Notes: a model not told the origin generated them from the sequence alone. DNA of 64,000 nt from JAHFUI01 sp039931615 (GCA_039931615.1 JBDTRR010000005.1:1-64000), one strand, 5' to 3'. Counted from the stretch's first letter, positions 52,203-61,360 are shown. Made by a program: numbers and translations.

Positions 52203-54244
52203 TGCATTGCCTGTCGTCGAGCCGGCGTCATCAAGCCGACGGAGCAGAAGGGCGTCGCCCGGCGGGACGCCACCTGGGGTCGGTCCATGGCAGCGCGCTG
52301 GCGATCGCACTCGTGCTGGCCGCCTGCGCGCCGAGGCCCGACGCGCAAGGCTCATCACTCCCATCCGCGCCAACCTTCAACAGGGATATTGCGCCCATCC
52401 TGTTCCAGCACTGTGGATCCTGTCATCGTCCGGCGGCGGCACAAGACGCGGCCGCCGCGGCGGACGGCCGGACCGACCCCTTGTGCATCGCCGGCGCGCC
52501 GTTCAGCCTGATCGAGTACGCCGACGCCAGCCGGCACGCGCGCGAGGTGGCCGCCGCGACCAGAAGCCGCCTGATGCCGCCGTGGCTTCCCGAGCATGGC
52601 GTCGGCGATTTCGCCAACGAGCGCCGGCTCAGCGACGACCACATCGCGATCATCCAGCGATGGGTCGATCAGGGCGCGGTGGAAGGCGCGGCGTCCGACA
52701 AGCCGCCGATTCCGGCCTGGCCGCGGGGTTGGCAGCTCGGTCAGCCGGACCTGGTGCTGAACATGGCGGACGCCTACACACTTCCGGCCGGTCAGGCTGA
52801 CGTGTTCCGGAATTTCGTGTTCCAGGTGCCACTGGCGACCACCAGATACGTGCGGGCGATCGAATTCCGCACGGACAGTTCGCGCGTTCTGCATCACGCC
52901 AGCGTCGCCGTCGACCCGGCGCGCCTCTCCCGCACGCTGGATCGGGCGGACCAGGAACCCGGCTTCGCGTCGATGCCTGACGATGAGGTGCAGAACGTGT
53001 TCGGCTGGTCGCCCGGCAAGGCGCCGTTCATGGAGCCGGCCGACCGCGCCTGGACGCTCGAGAAGGGCAGTGACCTCGTCGTCCAGATGCACCTGCTTCC
53101 CGGCGCCACGCCGGAGGTGATCCGGCCGGCCATAGGACTCTTTTTCACCGACGTGGCGCCGACCCGGACACCGGTCGTGATCGCCCTGCAGTCGAAGACG
53201 ATCGACATCCCGGCCGGTGAGCGGAACTACGTCATCGAAGACCGTTACGTGCTGCCCGCCGATGTCGAGCTGATCAGCATCTATCCACACGCGCACTATC
53301 TGGCCAGGGAGATGACGGGGAATGCGACGCTTCCCGATGGCCGCGTCACGCCGCTGATCCGGATCAAGGCCTGGAACTTCAACTGGCAGGACCGCTATGC
53401 GTACGCGTCGCCGCTGTCGCTTCCGAAGGGCACCACGTTGAGCATGCGCTTTACCTACGACAACTCGGAGCTGAATCCGAACCGCCGGCAGCGGCCGGCC
53501 CGGCAGGTGTCGTGGGGGCCGCAGTCATCGGACGAGATGGGCGCGCTATGGCTCGAGGTCCTGCCTCGTCTGGCCGCGGACCGGGCCGTGCTGATGAACG
53601 ACTACACGCGTCGCGCGATGCAGGCCGACATCAGCTCGGCGGAAATGCAGGCGCGAAAGAGCCCCGGGGCCCCATTCGCGCACAATTTCCTGGCCGCACG
53701 ATACTTGCAGGCCGGACGCATCTCCGACGCGGTAGCGCAGCTCAACGAGGCGCTGCGGCTGCAGCCCGACGACGTCGAGGCGCGCAGCAATCTGGGGATC
53801 GCGTTCCAGCTGCAAGGGCGGCTCGGGGACGCCATGAGCGAACTGCGAGAGGCGGCGCGGCTCAAGCCGGATGACGACCGCGTGCAGGTCAACCTCGGAA
53901 ACGTGATGCAGGCCGGCGGCGGCGTTGACGCGGCGGCCGCCGCCTATCGCCGCGCGATCGCGCTCAATCCTGAAAACGCCGACGCGCATTTCAATCTGGC
54001 GCTGATCCTCGGCCCCCGGGGCCAGCTGGCCGAGGCCATCGCCCACCTGCGCCGCGCGCTGGTCATCAACCCGCAGAAGGCTGACGTGCACCGCAACCTC
54101 GGCCTCGCGCTGAGCCTGCACGGCGAGACCGACGAGGCAATCGAGGAACTGCAGGAGGCGCTCAGACTCCAGCCCGATTCCGTTGAGGCTCGAAGGACCC
54201 TGGCGGAGGTATTGAGCCATCGTGCAGACAGGCGGCCGCGCTAG
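52202..54244 (+). CDS. Cytochrome c / copper monooxygenase-like / TPR lipoprotein
   Basis: A 680-residue protein. A lipobox LAACAPR follows an unusually long leader. A cytochrome c-like motif CGSCHRPAA comes next, within FNRDIAPILFQHCGSCH. The middle resembles the C-terminal domain of copper type II ascorbate-dependent monooxygenases: VLHHASV, YPHAHYLAREM and LVVQMHLLPG (His-His, His-x-His, Met). The last 200 residues are five TPR units with NPENADAH- and LQPDDVEAR-type repeats. This order is seen in acidobacteria and planctomycetes. The operon with CRTAC1 and a TPR lipoprotein suggests an oxidative periplasmic complex; the substrate is not known. Confidence 0.85.
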   Translation: MHCLSSSRRHQADGAEGRRPAGRHLGSVHGSALAIALVLAACAPRPDAQGSSLPSAPTFNRDIAPILFQHCGSCHRPAAAQDAAAAADGRTDPLCIAGAPFSLIEYADASRHAREVAAATRSRLMPPWLPEHGVGDFANERRLSDDHIAIIQRWVDQGAVEGAASDKPPIPAWPRGWQLGQPDLVLNMADAYTLPAGQADVFRNFVFQVPLATTRYVRAIEFRTDSSRVLHHASVAVDPARLSRTLDRADQEPGFASMPDDEVQNVFGWSPGKAPFMEPADRAWTLEKGSDLVVQMHLLPGATPEVIRPAIGLFFTDVAPTRTPVVIALQSKTIDIPAGERNYVIEDRYVLPADVELISIYPHAHYLAREMTGNATLPDGRVTPLIRIKAWNFNWQDRYAYASPLSLPKGTTLSMRFTYDNSELNPNRRQRPARQVSWGPQSSDEMGALWLEVLPRLAADRAVLMNDYTRRAMQADISSAEMQARKSPGAPFAHNFLAARYLQAGRISDAVAQLNEALRLQPDDVEARSNLGIAFQLQGRLGDAMSELREAARLKPDDDRVQVNLGNVMQAGGGVDAAAAAYRRAIALNPENADAHFNLALILGPRGQLAEAIAHLRRALVINPQKADVHRNLGLALSLHGETDEAIEELQEALRLQPDSVEARRTLAEVLSHRADRRPR

Positions 54245-54275
54245 ACACCGAGGGCCTCTCGAATGTCGCGGCGAA

Positions 54276-54420
54276 TCAGCTCATGGCCGCCAGGATGACG
54301 GCGGAATCGAGGTAGGAATCGTCGAGCGTGATCCGCCCGTCCTCGACGCGCCAGCGGAACATCCAGTCCAACGAGGGCATCCATCTCGGGGCGTCCAGCC
54401 TCGGCGACACGCCGCGAATC
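54276..54420 (-). pseudogene. C-terminal scrap of an unidentified protein
   Basis: On the - strand a short frame ends WMPSLDWMFRWRVEDG, RITLDDSYLDSAVILAAMS before TGA 54278-54276. Almost every codon ends in G or C, as in the real genes here, but the frame has no start with a site. It looks like the leftover 3' end of a deleted gene; the family was not recognised. Confidence 0.35.
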
Positions 54421-54461
54421 GCGGGGCCCGTCCGTCTTCACGCAACGGTCTATTGACTGTC

Positions 54462-54582
54462 GTAGTGCAGGCCTTCCGCCTTCGCGCCCACGTTCACGTG
54501 CAAGCGCTTCGGCGGACCGCCGTCGCCTTGGCCGAGGCTGGTCAGGCCTGCCGGGTCGGGCAGACCTGAAGGTCCGCACTAC
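54462..54582. repeat. Palindromic repeat element, REP/MITE-like
   Basis: GTAGTGCAGGCCTTC (54462-54476) and GAAGGTCCGCACTAC (54568-54582) are inverted copies with two mismatches and bound a roughly 120-base GC-rich segment with further internal pairing. The right arm, extended to GTCCGCACTACTTCAGA (54572-54588), recurs in inverse orientation at 63067-63083. No transposase is present. Confidence 0.6.
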
Positions 54583-54599
54583 TTCAGAATCAACGCGCT

Positions 54600-55457
54600 T
54601 TATACGAGCGCGGTCTTGTACAGCGCCGTGAGCTTGGCCCAGGCGCGTTCGGCGTCGGCCTTGTTGTAGATCGGACCATTGGCCCCGGCGGGCATGTCGG
54701 GTACGCACCAGCCGTGCTGCGCCATCGTGTAGACCTCGACTTCGGCTGGCACCTTCGCGGCGGCGAAGGCTTCCTTCAGCTTCGTCTTCGCCTCGGGCTG
54801 CTGCATGTCGTCGTTGGTCGCAATCCCGAAGTACATCCGCGCCTTGATCTTCGGCGCGAGCAGATGCGGACTGTTCGGCCGGTCCGTCACCAGCCCGCCA
54901 CCGTGGAAGGAGGCGCCGGCGCCGATGCGGGCGGGCAGCACCGCGGCGGTTCTGACGACGAGCCCGCCGCCCATGCAGTAGCCTTGCGTCCCGATCTTCT
55001 TGCTGCGGTCGATCTCCGGCTGCATGTCGAGCCAGGCCACCAACGCCGGCGCATCGCGTTCGACCGTGCCATCGGCCTGAATCGAGGCCATCAACGGCGT
55101 GATCTTCGGCCGCTCCGTCGCGAAATCAACCTTCGAGGCATCCTCGAACACCGGTGATTTGGCCACCCGATAGAACGGGTTCGGCACCAGGACCGAGTAG
55201 CCGGCGGCCGCCAGCCGCTTCGCCATGTCGCGCATCGACGGCCGCAGGCCGAATGCGTCCGGCCAGATGATGACCGCCGGATGCGCGCCGCTCCCGGGGT
55301 GAATGAAGGCGGCGTCGCAGGTGCCGTCCGGCGTCTTGATCTCGACGTTCTTCTCCGTCACCTGTTGCGCGGCAACATCCGAGCCGGCCGCCGCGGCCAG
55401 GCCCGCGGCCACGGTCATCGCCACGAAATCGCGTCGCGTCAGTTCATCGTTTGACAT
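54600..55457 (-). CDS. Exported dienelactone hydrolase family protein (copy 2)
   Basis: A 285-residue enzyme with a twin-arginine leader (LTRRDFVAMTVAAGLAAAA). Triad regions are Cys in GYCMGGG, Asp in FGIATNDDM and His in AQHGWCVPD; the oxyanion side is IWPDAFGLRP. Start ATG 55457 places the leader first; the frame is open to 55538. It shares fold and order of motifs with the enzyme at 43087 but is not a close copy. Likely a periplasmic esterase/lactonase. Confidence 0.88.
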   Translation of the reverse strand: MSNDELTRRDFVAMTVAAGLAAAAGSDVAAQQVTEKNVEIKTPDGTCDAAFIHPGSGAHPAVIIWPDAFGLRPSMRDMAKRLAAAGYSVLVPNPFYRVAKSPVFEDASKVDFATERPKITPLMASIQADGTVERDAPALVAWLDMQPEIDRSKKIGTQGYCMGGGLVVRTAAVLPARIGAGASFHGGGLVTDRPNSPHLLAPKIKARMYFGIATNDDMQQPEAKTKLKEAFAAAKVPAEVEVYTMAQHGWCVPDMPAGANGPIYNKADAERAWAKLTALYKTALV

Positions 55458-55659
55458 ACTCGTGATCCTCTCTTTCGATCGATTGCTGTCCGGCCGCTGA
55501 AGGCAGGCTGTTCGAGCAGAACCGCAGGACGAAATCATAGCCGCCGGCAGCGCGGTTTGCCAGATCGATTGCGCCGCCGCGGGCGGAACTCGTCGAGACG
55601 GATCCCCCTGCCGATCGTAGTCGTCATGGTCGAAGGCCGGTGCCGCCGGGTGCCGCCAC

Positions 55660-55687
55660 TTGAATCACGGGGCCGCGGCGGTATATA
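55660..55687 (+). promoter_or_regulatory. Promoter of the DinB-family gene, probably leaderless
   Basis: TTGAAT (55660-55665), 16 bases, then TATATA (55682-55687). Transcription would start about 7-10 bases on, at or just before ATG 55698. There is no Shine-Dalgarno sequence, which fits a leaderless mRNA. Confidence 0.5.
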
Positions 55688-55697
55688 CCTCGCTGTC

Positions 55698-56177
55698 ATG
55701 ACCAGCCCGGATCCCCTCCGCGAACAACTCGTCCGGATGCTCGACTGGGAAGAGGCGCACGTCGGCTTCGACACGGCGATCGACGGTGTGCCCGCCGACC
55801 AGCGGGGTGCGCTCCCGACGGGCGCCGAACACTCGATCTGGCAGCTGGTCGAGCACCTGCGCATCGCGCAGGAGGACATCCTCGACTTCTGCGTGAACCC
55901 GAACTACGTCCACGAGCGGAAATGGCCGGACGACTACTGGCCGAAGAATCCGGCGCCGCAGGCTGCGGCGGATTGGGACGACAGCCTCGCGTCATTCACG
56001 CGCGTCCGTGCGAAGTTTCAGGAACTGGTGCGCGAGACGAACGACCTCCACGCGATGGTCCCCACCGGGACAGGCCACCAAACCTACCTGCGCGCGATTC
56101 TTCTCGTGGCGGATCACAACACGTATCACCTGGGTCAGATTGTCGCCGTGCGCCGCGCGCTCGGGCTGTGGAAATGA
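55698..56177 (+). CDS. DinB-like (YfiT/DUF664-type) protein
   Basis: A 159-residue four-helix protein of the DinB superfamily. Its three likely metal histidines are in WQLVEHLRIA and VADHNTYHLGQ. Such proteins act as metal-dependent thiol transferases or have unknown roles. ATG 55698 starts where the homology starts and has no ribosome-binding site, in keeping with a leaderless transcript. It is convergent with the methyltransferase gene at 56255, with a hairpin between. Confidence 0.85.
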   Translation: MTSPDPLREQLVRMLDWEEAHVGFDTAIDGVPADQRGALPTGAEHSIWQLVEHLRIAQEDILDFCVNPNYVHERKWPDDYWPKNPAPQAAADWDDSLASFTRVRAKFQELVRETNDLHAMVPTGTGHQTYLRAILLVADHNTYHLGQIVAVRRALGLWK

Positions 56178-56182
56178 CAGTG

Positions 56183-56200
56183 GTCCGACCAAGGTCGGAC
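56183..56200. repeat. REP-like hairpin between convergent genes
   Basis: GTCCGACC (56183-56190), AA, GGTCGGAC (56193-56200): an eight-base perfect stem with a two-base loop, flanked by TG and GCCA. It starts six bases after the DinB stop and may end transcription from both sides. Confidence 0.55.
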
Positions 56201-56254
56201 GCCACGGACAATGCTGACGCCCCGTACAAGTCCGGCTGCCGCCGTGGGCCTCGT

Positions 56255-57061
56255 CTACCTTGCCGTTGCGGAGGCGCGGATGCCCCAGGCTCGAGCCGCC
56301 AGCAAGATGCTCCCGTCGGTCCGCGTCGGGATGCGCTCGCGTAGACGATCTCGCAAACGCGCTCGGGCGGCCTCGCGAAGCGACATGGCATAGGCGGGGG
56401 CCGGGCCTTGCCCGCCAAGGAACGGCTGCCAGTAGTCATCGAAGTTCGCAAAAGGCGTCGAGATGTCGAAGGCCTTTCCCTCGATATCTTCCAGTCCGGC
56501 GCTCGCGAAGAGGGTGGCGAGTGCGTCGGGGCGGCACAGGGGAAAGCGGACGCCTTCATCCAGCGTGGCGGCCCCGGAGTCGAGCTCGACCGCCGCATCC
56601 CAGAAGAACCGCAGCAGCTCCATCTGGCCGGCGTAATCCCAGACATAGGCTGCGATTGTGCCGTCCTGGCCTGTCACTCGCGCCATCTCAAGCACTGCCG
56701 CACGCGGATCCGGAACGAAGTTCAGAACCAATCCCGAGACCACCACGTCAACCGATGCCTCGCCGAGCGGGATGGCGGTTGCGTCCCCTTGCGAAAGCGA
56801 CGCTCGGCCCGCGAGATTCCCGGTCGCGGCCTCGAGAAACCCCTCGGACGGCTCGATGCCAGCCACTGCGCTGGGAAAGCAGCGATCGATGATCGCCGCG
56901 CACAAGGCGCCTGTCCCACATCCCACGTCGAGCCACCTCCGGCCGGGCGGAACGTTCAACCACGAGAGAAATGGTGGCGCGACCAGACGACTCCACCGGC
57001 CCACGTACTGCTCATATGCCGCGCCGCGATCCCAGGTATCGGAAACCTGCTGGTGGTCCAT
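56255..57061 (-). CDS. Class I SAM-dependent methyltransferase
   Basis: A 268-residue cytoplasmic methyltransferase. Motif I is WLDVGCGTGALC, motif II is VAGIEPSEGFLE, then GDATAIPLGEASVDVVVSGL (motif IV) and a VTGQDGTIAAYVWDY strand. The start region YEQYVGRWSRLVAPPFLSWL is characteristic of small-molecule methyltransferases in this group (UbiE/arsenite-like fold). The substrate is not predictable. It stands alone, about 60 bases from the molybdenum-hydroxylase gene on the same strand. Confidence 0.88.
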   Translation of the reverse strand: MDHQQVSDTWDRGAAYEQYVGRWSRLVAPPFLSWLNVPPGRRWLDVGCGTGALCAAIIDRCFPSAVAGIEPSEGFLEAATGNLAGRASLSQGDATAIPLGEASVDVVVSGLVLNFVPDPRAAVLEMARVTGQDGTIAAYVWDYAGQMELLRFFWDAAVELDSGAATLDEGVRFPLCRPDALATLFASAGLEDIEGKAFDISTPFANFDDYWQPFLGGQGPAPAYAMSLREAARARLRDRLRERIPTRTDGSILLAARAWGIRASATAR

Positions 57062-57121
57062 GGGGTGGCGCTTTCCACAGCGGCAGCTTCACCGCGGTCG
57101 ACGACTCCTGCCAACCGTCTC

Positions 57122-59506
57122 TCACCGCCAGCTGAGATCGTGCCGGCGGTACGGCAGATCGCGGAAGCGCTTGCCGGTGACCTGGAAGATGGCGTCGCCG
57201 ATCGCGGACTGGACCGAGGTGGCGCGGTCGTGCCCCATGCCGATCAGCCAGTGTCGGGTGGGGAAGAAGCGGATGTTGATCTCGGGCGGATCCTCGTCGA
57301 TGCGCGACAGCGGGAACGCGCCGAAATTGTTCTCGACGATGCGGCCGTCGTGGACCGTGCTCGCCTGGTGCATGGCGTCGTTGTAGAACCAGGTGATCTG
57401 GCCTTCGATCTGCTTCTTCACCGACAGCGGGTTGACCAGGCCGAAGCCGGTGTCGTGAGCGACGTCGACGCGCTCCAGCCTGACCTTGCCGTCGCGGCTC
57501 ACCGACACGGTATGCACCATGGCACTGATCGTCGCCATGCCGTTCCCTTCCGCCCCCCGTTCCTCGAGACCGATGGCACGGGCCCGGCCGCGCGGCAGCG
57601 GCGTGCCCCAGCCCGACATCTCGGCGGCCAGATCGAGCGCCTTGATCATGTCGTCCTTGTAGGGGAGCGTGGTCCGGGCGATCAGCTCGCGCCGATAGCG
57701 ATACGGATCCCTGCCTGCGGCGTGGGCGAGCTCGTCGATGAAGCTTTCGCGATAGAACTCGTGCGCCGCCTGGCCGACGCCGCGCCGGGTGCCGACCGGC
57801 ACATGGAACCTGGTTGTGTGAAACGAATAGCGATAGTTGGGGACATGGTAGCGCGAGACGGTGTTGAACGAGGCGTCTGGACCGAACCCGCCCTCCTGCA
57901 TCGACGTCCGGACGTCGAGCGCGATGGGCCAGCCGGCCGCATCGAGACCGGCCTTCAGGCGCGCCACGCCCATCGCGCGATAGGTCGTGCCGATGAAGTC
58001 CTCCTCACGGGTCCAGAGCAGATGGATCGGGATGCCGCGGTTGGCGTTCGCGATCATGATCGCCTGCTCGGCCTGAGGCCCGTTGCCGTTGCGGCCGAAC
58101 CCGCCACCCAGATGACACAGATGCAGATGGACGTTCTGCTCGGGGATTCCCGTGATCTGTGCGGCACTGAACCGCGTTTCCTGGGGACTCTGATCGCCGA
58201 TCCAGATGTCGACCCGGTCGGCCGTGACCAGCACGGTGGCGTTGCCAGGCTCCATCCGCGCCCGCGCCAGATACGGCGTCGAGTAGGTCGCCTCGACGAT
58301 CCTGGCGGCGCGGCCGAAGGCGGCGTCGACATCGCCCTGATTGGCCCGCACGTTCCCGGGCCGATCGAGCGCCGCCACCAGGGACGCGTGCATCGTCGCC
58401 GTGGTGACCGCGGCATGCTCCGGCGGAATGCGCCACTCGATCGGCATCCGATCGAGCGCGGTCCTGGCCTGGTGCCAGGTATCGGCGATCACCGCGACGC
58501 CGCCGCTGAAGACGCGGCCGCGGGTCAGCGCGGGATCAGGAATCGGGAACGTCACCGCGGAGCGCACGCCGGGTCGTGTGCGGATGGCGTCGAAATCGTA
58601 GCTCTTGACGTCGCCGCCATAGACGGGGCACGCCTTGACGGCCGCCCATTTCATCCCGGGAACGCGGACGTCGATCGCGTAGACGGTCTGGCCGGTCACC
58701 TTCTGCGGCACGTCGAGATTCTTCTGCTCGGTGCCCATCAGGGTCCATCGGTCCGGCGGCTTGATGGCGATCGTCTCCGGATGCGGATGCGGCGTCGCGG
58801 CAGCCCGATCGGCGACCTGGCCATAGGTCGTGGTCCGGCCGCTCGAGGTGTGCGTGATGATGCTGCTCCGGGCGCTCAACTCGGTGACCGGCACGTTCCA
58901 GAGTGCCGCCGCCGCCAGCAGCAGCCGCTCGCGCGCCTCGGCTCCCGCCAGCTGCAGGTAGTACCGGCCGTCCTTGACCGATGACGCCGCGTTCGTCCGC
59001 ATGCGCCGATAGAGGCTGTCGGGAATGCCGGCGACGCCGGTCCGGTCGCGGCTGCCGAATGTTGGCTCGCCGCCGCCCGCGGGATCGGTGGCGCCGTTGC
59101 CCGTCACGTTGAGCGTCCACTCGGGTGCCTTCTCGCGTGCGTCGCGGTTCGCCGACGCGTACTGCGGACGCACTCTGGTCCAGTCGCACTGCAGCTCCTC
59201 ACAGACCATCATGGCGTTGGAGGTCCAGACGCCTTGACCGAGCTCGGTCTGGGCAATGCGAATCGTCACGGTGTCATCGGGCGCGATGACAATCCAGGCG
59301 TTGATTTCCGGCGTCGCCGGATCTTCATACCAGACGGCGCCGGGCATCGCCGTCGGCACTGCCGCTCCTTGCGCAGCCGCCTTCTGCGGCATCCAGAAGC
59401 CGAGCACGAAGGCTCCCTGGGCGGCGGCAATCGCGGCGAGAAACTCGCGCCGGTTGACGCCAGCGGTCCGCGGCGCGGCGACGTCGGAGGCCTGATCGTG
59501 GCTCAC
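57122..59506 (-). CDS. Xanthine dehydrogenase-family molybdopterin-binding subunit
   Basis: A 794-residue catalytic subunit of a molybdenum hydroxylase, of the isoquinoline 1-oxidoreductase (IorB)-like group. It has a twin-arginine leader (VNRREFLAAIAAAQGAFVLG). Known parts are QTELGQGVWTSNAMM, LMGTEQKNLDVPQKVTGQTV (start of the second large domain), LCHLGGGFGRNG (molybdopterin contact) and GVGQAAHEFYRESF. In relatives a GxGE near the C-terminus carries the catalytic Glu; here the aligned segment reads LIGMGHDRATSVQSAIGDAI, with His. The iron-sulfur subunit gene precedes it by 13 bases. It probably hydroxylates a heterocycle or aldehyde in the periplasm. Confidence 0.88.
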   Translation of the reverse strand: MSHDQASDVAAPRTAGVNRREFLAAIAAAQGAFVLGFWMPQKAAAQGAAVPTAMPGAVWYEDPATPEINAWIVIAPDDTVTIRIAQTELGQGVWTSNAMMVCEELQCDWTRVRPQYASANRDAREKAPEWTLNVTGNGATDPAGGGEPTFGSRDRTGVAGIPDSLYRRMRTNAASSVKDGRYYLQLAGAEARERLLLAAAALWNVPVTELSARSSIITHTSSGRTTTYGQVADRAAATPHPHPETIAIKPPDRWTLMGTEQKNLDVPQKVTGQTVYAIDVRVPGMKWAAVKACPVYGGDVKSYDFDAIRTRPGVRSAVTFPIPDPALTRGRVFSGGVAVIADTWHQARTALDRMPIEWRIPPEHAAVTTATMHASLVAALDRPGNVRANQGDVDAAFGRAARIVEATYSTPYLARARMEPGNATVLVTADRVDIWIGDQSPQETRFSAAQITGIPEQNVHLHLCHLGGGFGRNGNGPQAEQAIMIANANRGIPIHLLWTREEDFIGTTYRAMGVARLKAGLDAAGWPIALDVRTSMQEGGFGPDASFNTVSRYHVPNYRYSFHTTRFHVPVGTRRGVGQAAHEFYRESFIDELAHAAGRDPYRYRRELIARTTLPYKDDMIKALDLAAEMSGWGTPLPRGRARAIGLEERGAEGNGMATISAMVHTVSVSRDGKVRLERVDVAHDTGFGLVNPLSVKKQIEGQITWFYNDAMHQASTVHDGRIVENNFGAFPLSRIDEDPPEINIRFFPTRHWLIGMGHDRATSVQSAIGDAIFQVTGKRFRDLPYRRHDLSWR

Positions 59507-59519
59507 GTGAGATCCTCCC

Positions 59520-59978
59520 TCAGGCCTTCATCAGATCCGCGGCCAGGTGGATCGCCTGCCTGACGCGATGGTACGTGCTGCAGCGGCAGGCATTCGTCAC
59601 CTGCGCGTCGATGTCGGCGTCCGAAGGGGTGGGCCGCTGGCGCAGCAGGGCCAGCGCGCTCATGATCATGCCGGACTGGCAATAGCCGCATTGCGGCGCG
59701 TCGAAGGTCTTCCAGGCGACCTGAATCGGGTGGCTGCCATCCGGCGACACGCCTTCGATCGTGACGATGGGCTTGCCGATGGCCATCGTTGCCGCAACGC
59801 TGCACGAGCGGATCGCCCGGCCATCGACATGCAGTGTGCATGCACCACACTGCCCGATGCCGCAGCTGAACTTGGTGCCCGTCAGCCCAACGTGATCACG
59901 GATCACCCAGAGCAGGGGCGTCTGCGGGTCCGCGTCGACGGTATGCACGGTGCCGTTGACCATCAGCTCGAACGCCAT
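59520..59978 (-). CDS. [2Fe-2S] subunit of a molybdenum hydroxylase
   Basis: A 152-residue iron-sulfur protein. The plant-type cluster motif is CGIGQCGACTLHVDG...SC, and the second, helical cluster has QCGYCQSG and ACRCSTYHRV. Together these are the two [2Fe-2S] centres of xanthine-dehydrogenase-family small subunits. ATG 59978 is preferred to ATG 59984 because AGGAGG ends six bases before it. It passes electrons from the molybdenum site of the subunit encoded next. No FAD subunit is encoded nearby, so the acceptor may be a cytochrome, as in IorAB-type enzymes. Confidence 0.92.
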   Translation of the reverse strand: MAFELMVNGTVHTVDADPQTPLLWVIRDHVGLTGTKFSCGIGQCGACTLHVDGRAIRSCSVAATMAIGKPIVTIEGVSPDGSHPIQVAWKTFDAPQCGYCQSGMIMSALALLRQRPTPSDADIDAQVTNACRCSTYHRVRQAIHLAADLMKA

Positions 59979-60024
59979 ACCCATCCTCCTGCGGCTGGCG
60001 GAATCGTATTCCGTCGTTCTGAGC

Positions 60025-61257
60025 TCATTGATACTTCGCGCGCTCCACCGCGGCGCCGCGCAGGTAGACGGCGGAGATCTTCCGGGTGTTGGCGATATCG
60101 TCCAGCGGATTCGCGTCCAGCACCAGGAAGTCGGCGGCCTTGTTGGCGTCGATCACGCCGGTGTCCGCCAGCTTGAGGAACTCCGCGCCATTGCGCGTGG
60201 CCGCGACGAGCACCTGCATCGGCGTCAGGCCGGCGGCCACCATGTCGGCCATTTCAATGTGCGGCGCATACGGTGTATTCCCGTCGGTGCCGACCACGAT
60301 GCGCACACCGGCGGCGCTCATCTTGGCGAGGTTGCGGGCCTGGATGCCCCAGAACGCCTGGGCGTCCGGCCGATTGGTGTTGCCCTTCTGCAGGGTCTCG
60401 AACTGAGCCGGCGGCAGACTGGGCCGGAGCCAGTCGATGTCTGCGACGACGCCGCGATCGGGCATGTTCGGCCCGAGGACCAGGTTCCGATGCTGCTTCA
60501 CCAGCGCCAGGAATGCCTCGTCGACGTCCCTGTCCCGCACGCCGTGCGCGAACGCGTCGAGACCGGCGCTGAGCGTCGCCTTCGCATCCTCGAGCGTGTA
60601 GGTGTGAGCGATGACGCGCAGACTGTTCTTGTGCGCTTCATCGATCACCACTTTGTAGAGATCGGGCGAGAGCTTCTTCACCGTGCCCATGCGGTCGTCG
60701 ACCCAGATCTTGATGATGTCGACCTTCCTGGCGGCGTTTTCCTGAACCGCGGTGCGGGCCTCCGCAGCCGTCGAGACCCAGTAGGGAGCGGTGGTGCGGC
60801 CCGGTTCCGGCGCCGTGATCCCGCGGCCGGCCGTGAAATACTTCGCCAGGCCCGGCAGCGTCTCCGCGCGCATCCGGGACGAGACGTCCGTGGTGTCCTG
60901 CCCGAGACTCATCGCGGCACCGATCCCGAAGTAGGCCCGCCGGCGAAGATCATCGATCAGCATCTCGCGGGTCTGGCTCAGATGGGTGTGCGTGTCGATG
61001 ATCGCCGGCATCACGGTCTTGCCGGCCAGGCTGACGCGGGCCGCTCCCGCGGGCACACGCACGTCAGCCGCCCTGCCGACCTGTACGATGCGTCCGCCGG
61101 TGACGACGAACGAGGCATTGTCGATCGGCGCGCGGCCATCGCCGATGATGACCCGGGCGCCCTCGAAGACGGTGACGCCGGTTGGCGGCGCCTGTCCGAA
61201 GGCTGTCGCCGACCCCGCCGCAAGCACCACCAGAATCTGCCATTTCAATCGCTGCAT
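60025..61257 (-). CDS. Exported amidohydrolase family protein
   Basis: A 410-residue protein with a signal peptide (MQRLKWQILVVLAAGSATAFG). The metal-dependent amidohydrolase fold shows DTHTHLSQ (first His pair), a candidate lysine in VDIIKIWVDD, RVIAHTYT and AFAHGVRD (third and fourth His), and VVGTDGNTPY (Asp). This is a subtype I-like active site. Imidazolonepropionase-like and prolidase-like members share this set. It lies 41 bases upstream of the iron-sulfur gene in the same direction, so it may belong to the same pathway. Confidence 0.88.
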   Translation of the reverse strand: MQRLKWQILVVLAAGSATAFGQAPPTGVTVFEGARVIIGDGRAPIDNASFVVTGGRIVQVGRAADVRVPAGAARVSLAGKTVMPAIIDTHTHLSQTREMLIDDLRRRAYFGIGAAMSLGQDTTDVSSRMRAETLPGLAKYFTAGRGITAPEPGRTTAPYWVSTAAEARTAVQENAARKVDIIKIWVDDRMGTVKKLSPDLYKVVIDEAHKNSLRVIAHTYTLEDAKATLSAGLDAFAHGVRDRDVDEAFLALVKQHRNLVLGPNMPDRGVVADIDWLRPSLPPAQFETLQKGNTNRPDAQAFWGIQARNLAKMSAAGVRIVVGTDGNTPYAPHIEMADMVAAGLTPMQVLVAATRNGAEFLKLADTGVIDANKAADFLVLDANPLDDIANTRKISAVYLRGAAVERAKYQ

Positions 61258-61360
61258 GGGTCACCTCTGGCGGTGAACTGTATCAGGGATTGATGGGCGG
61301 GCACTCGAGTCGTGTCGGGCGAAGACTGCCCGGGTGGAGGAGAAGAGGAGCACCGGAAAT

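Noticed and set aside
56408..58984. 858-codon + strand frame over the methyltransferase and molybdenum hydroxylase
   Set aside because: Spans two real genes and the gap between them on the opposite strand; no family motifs.
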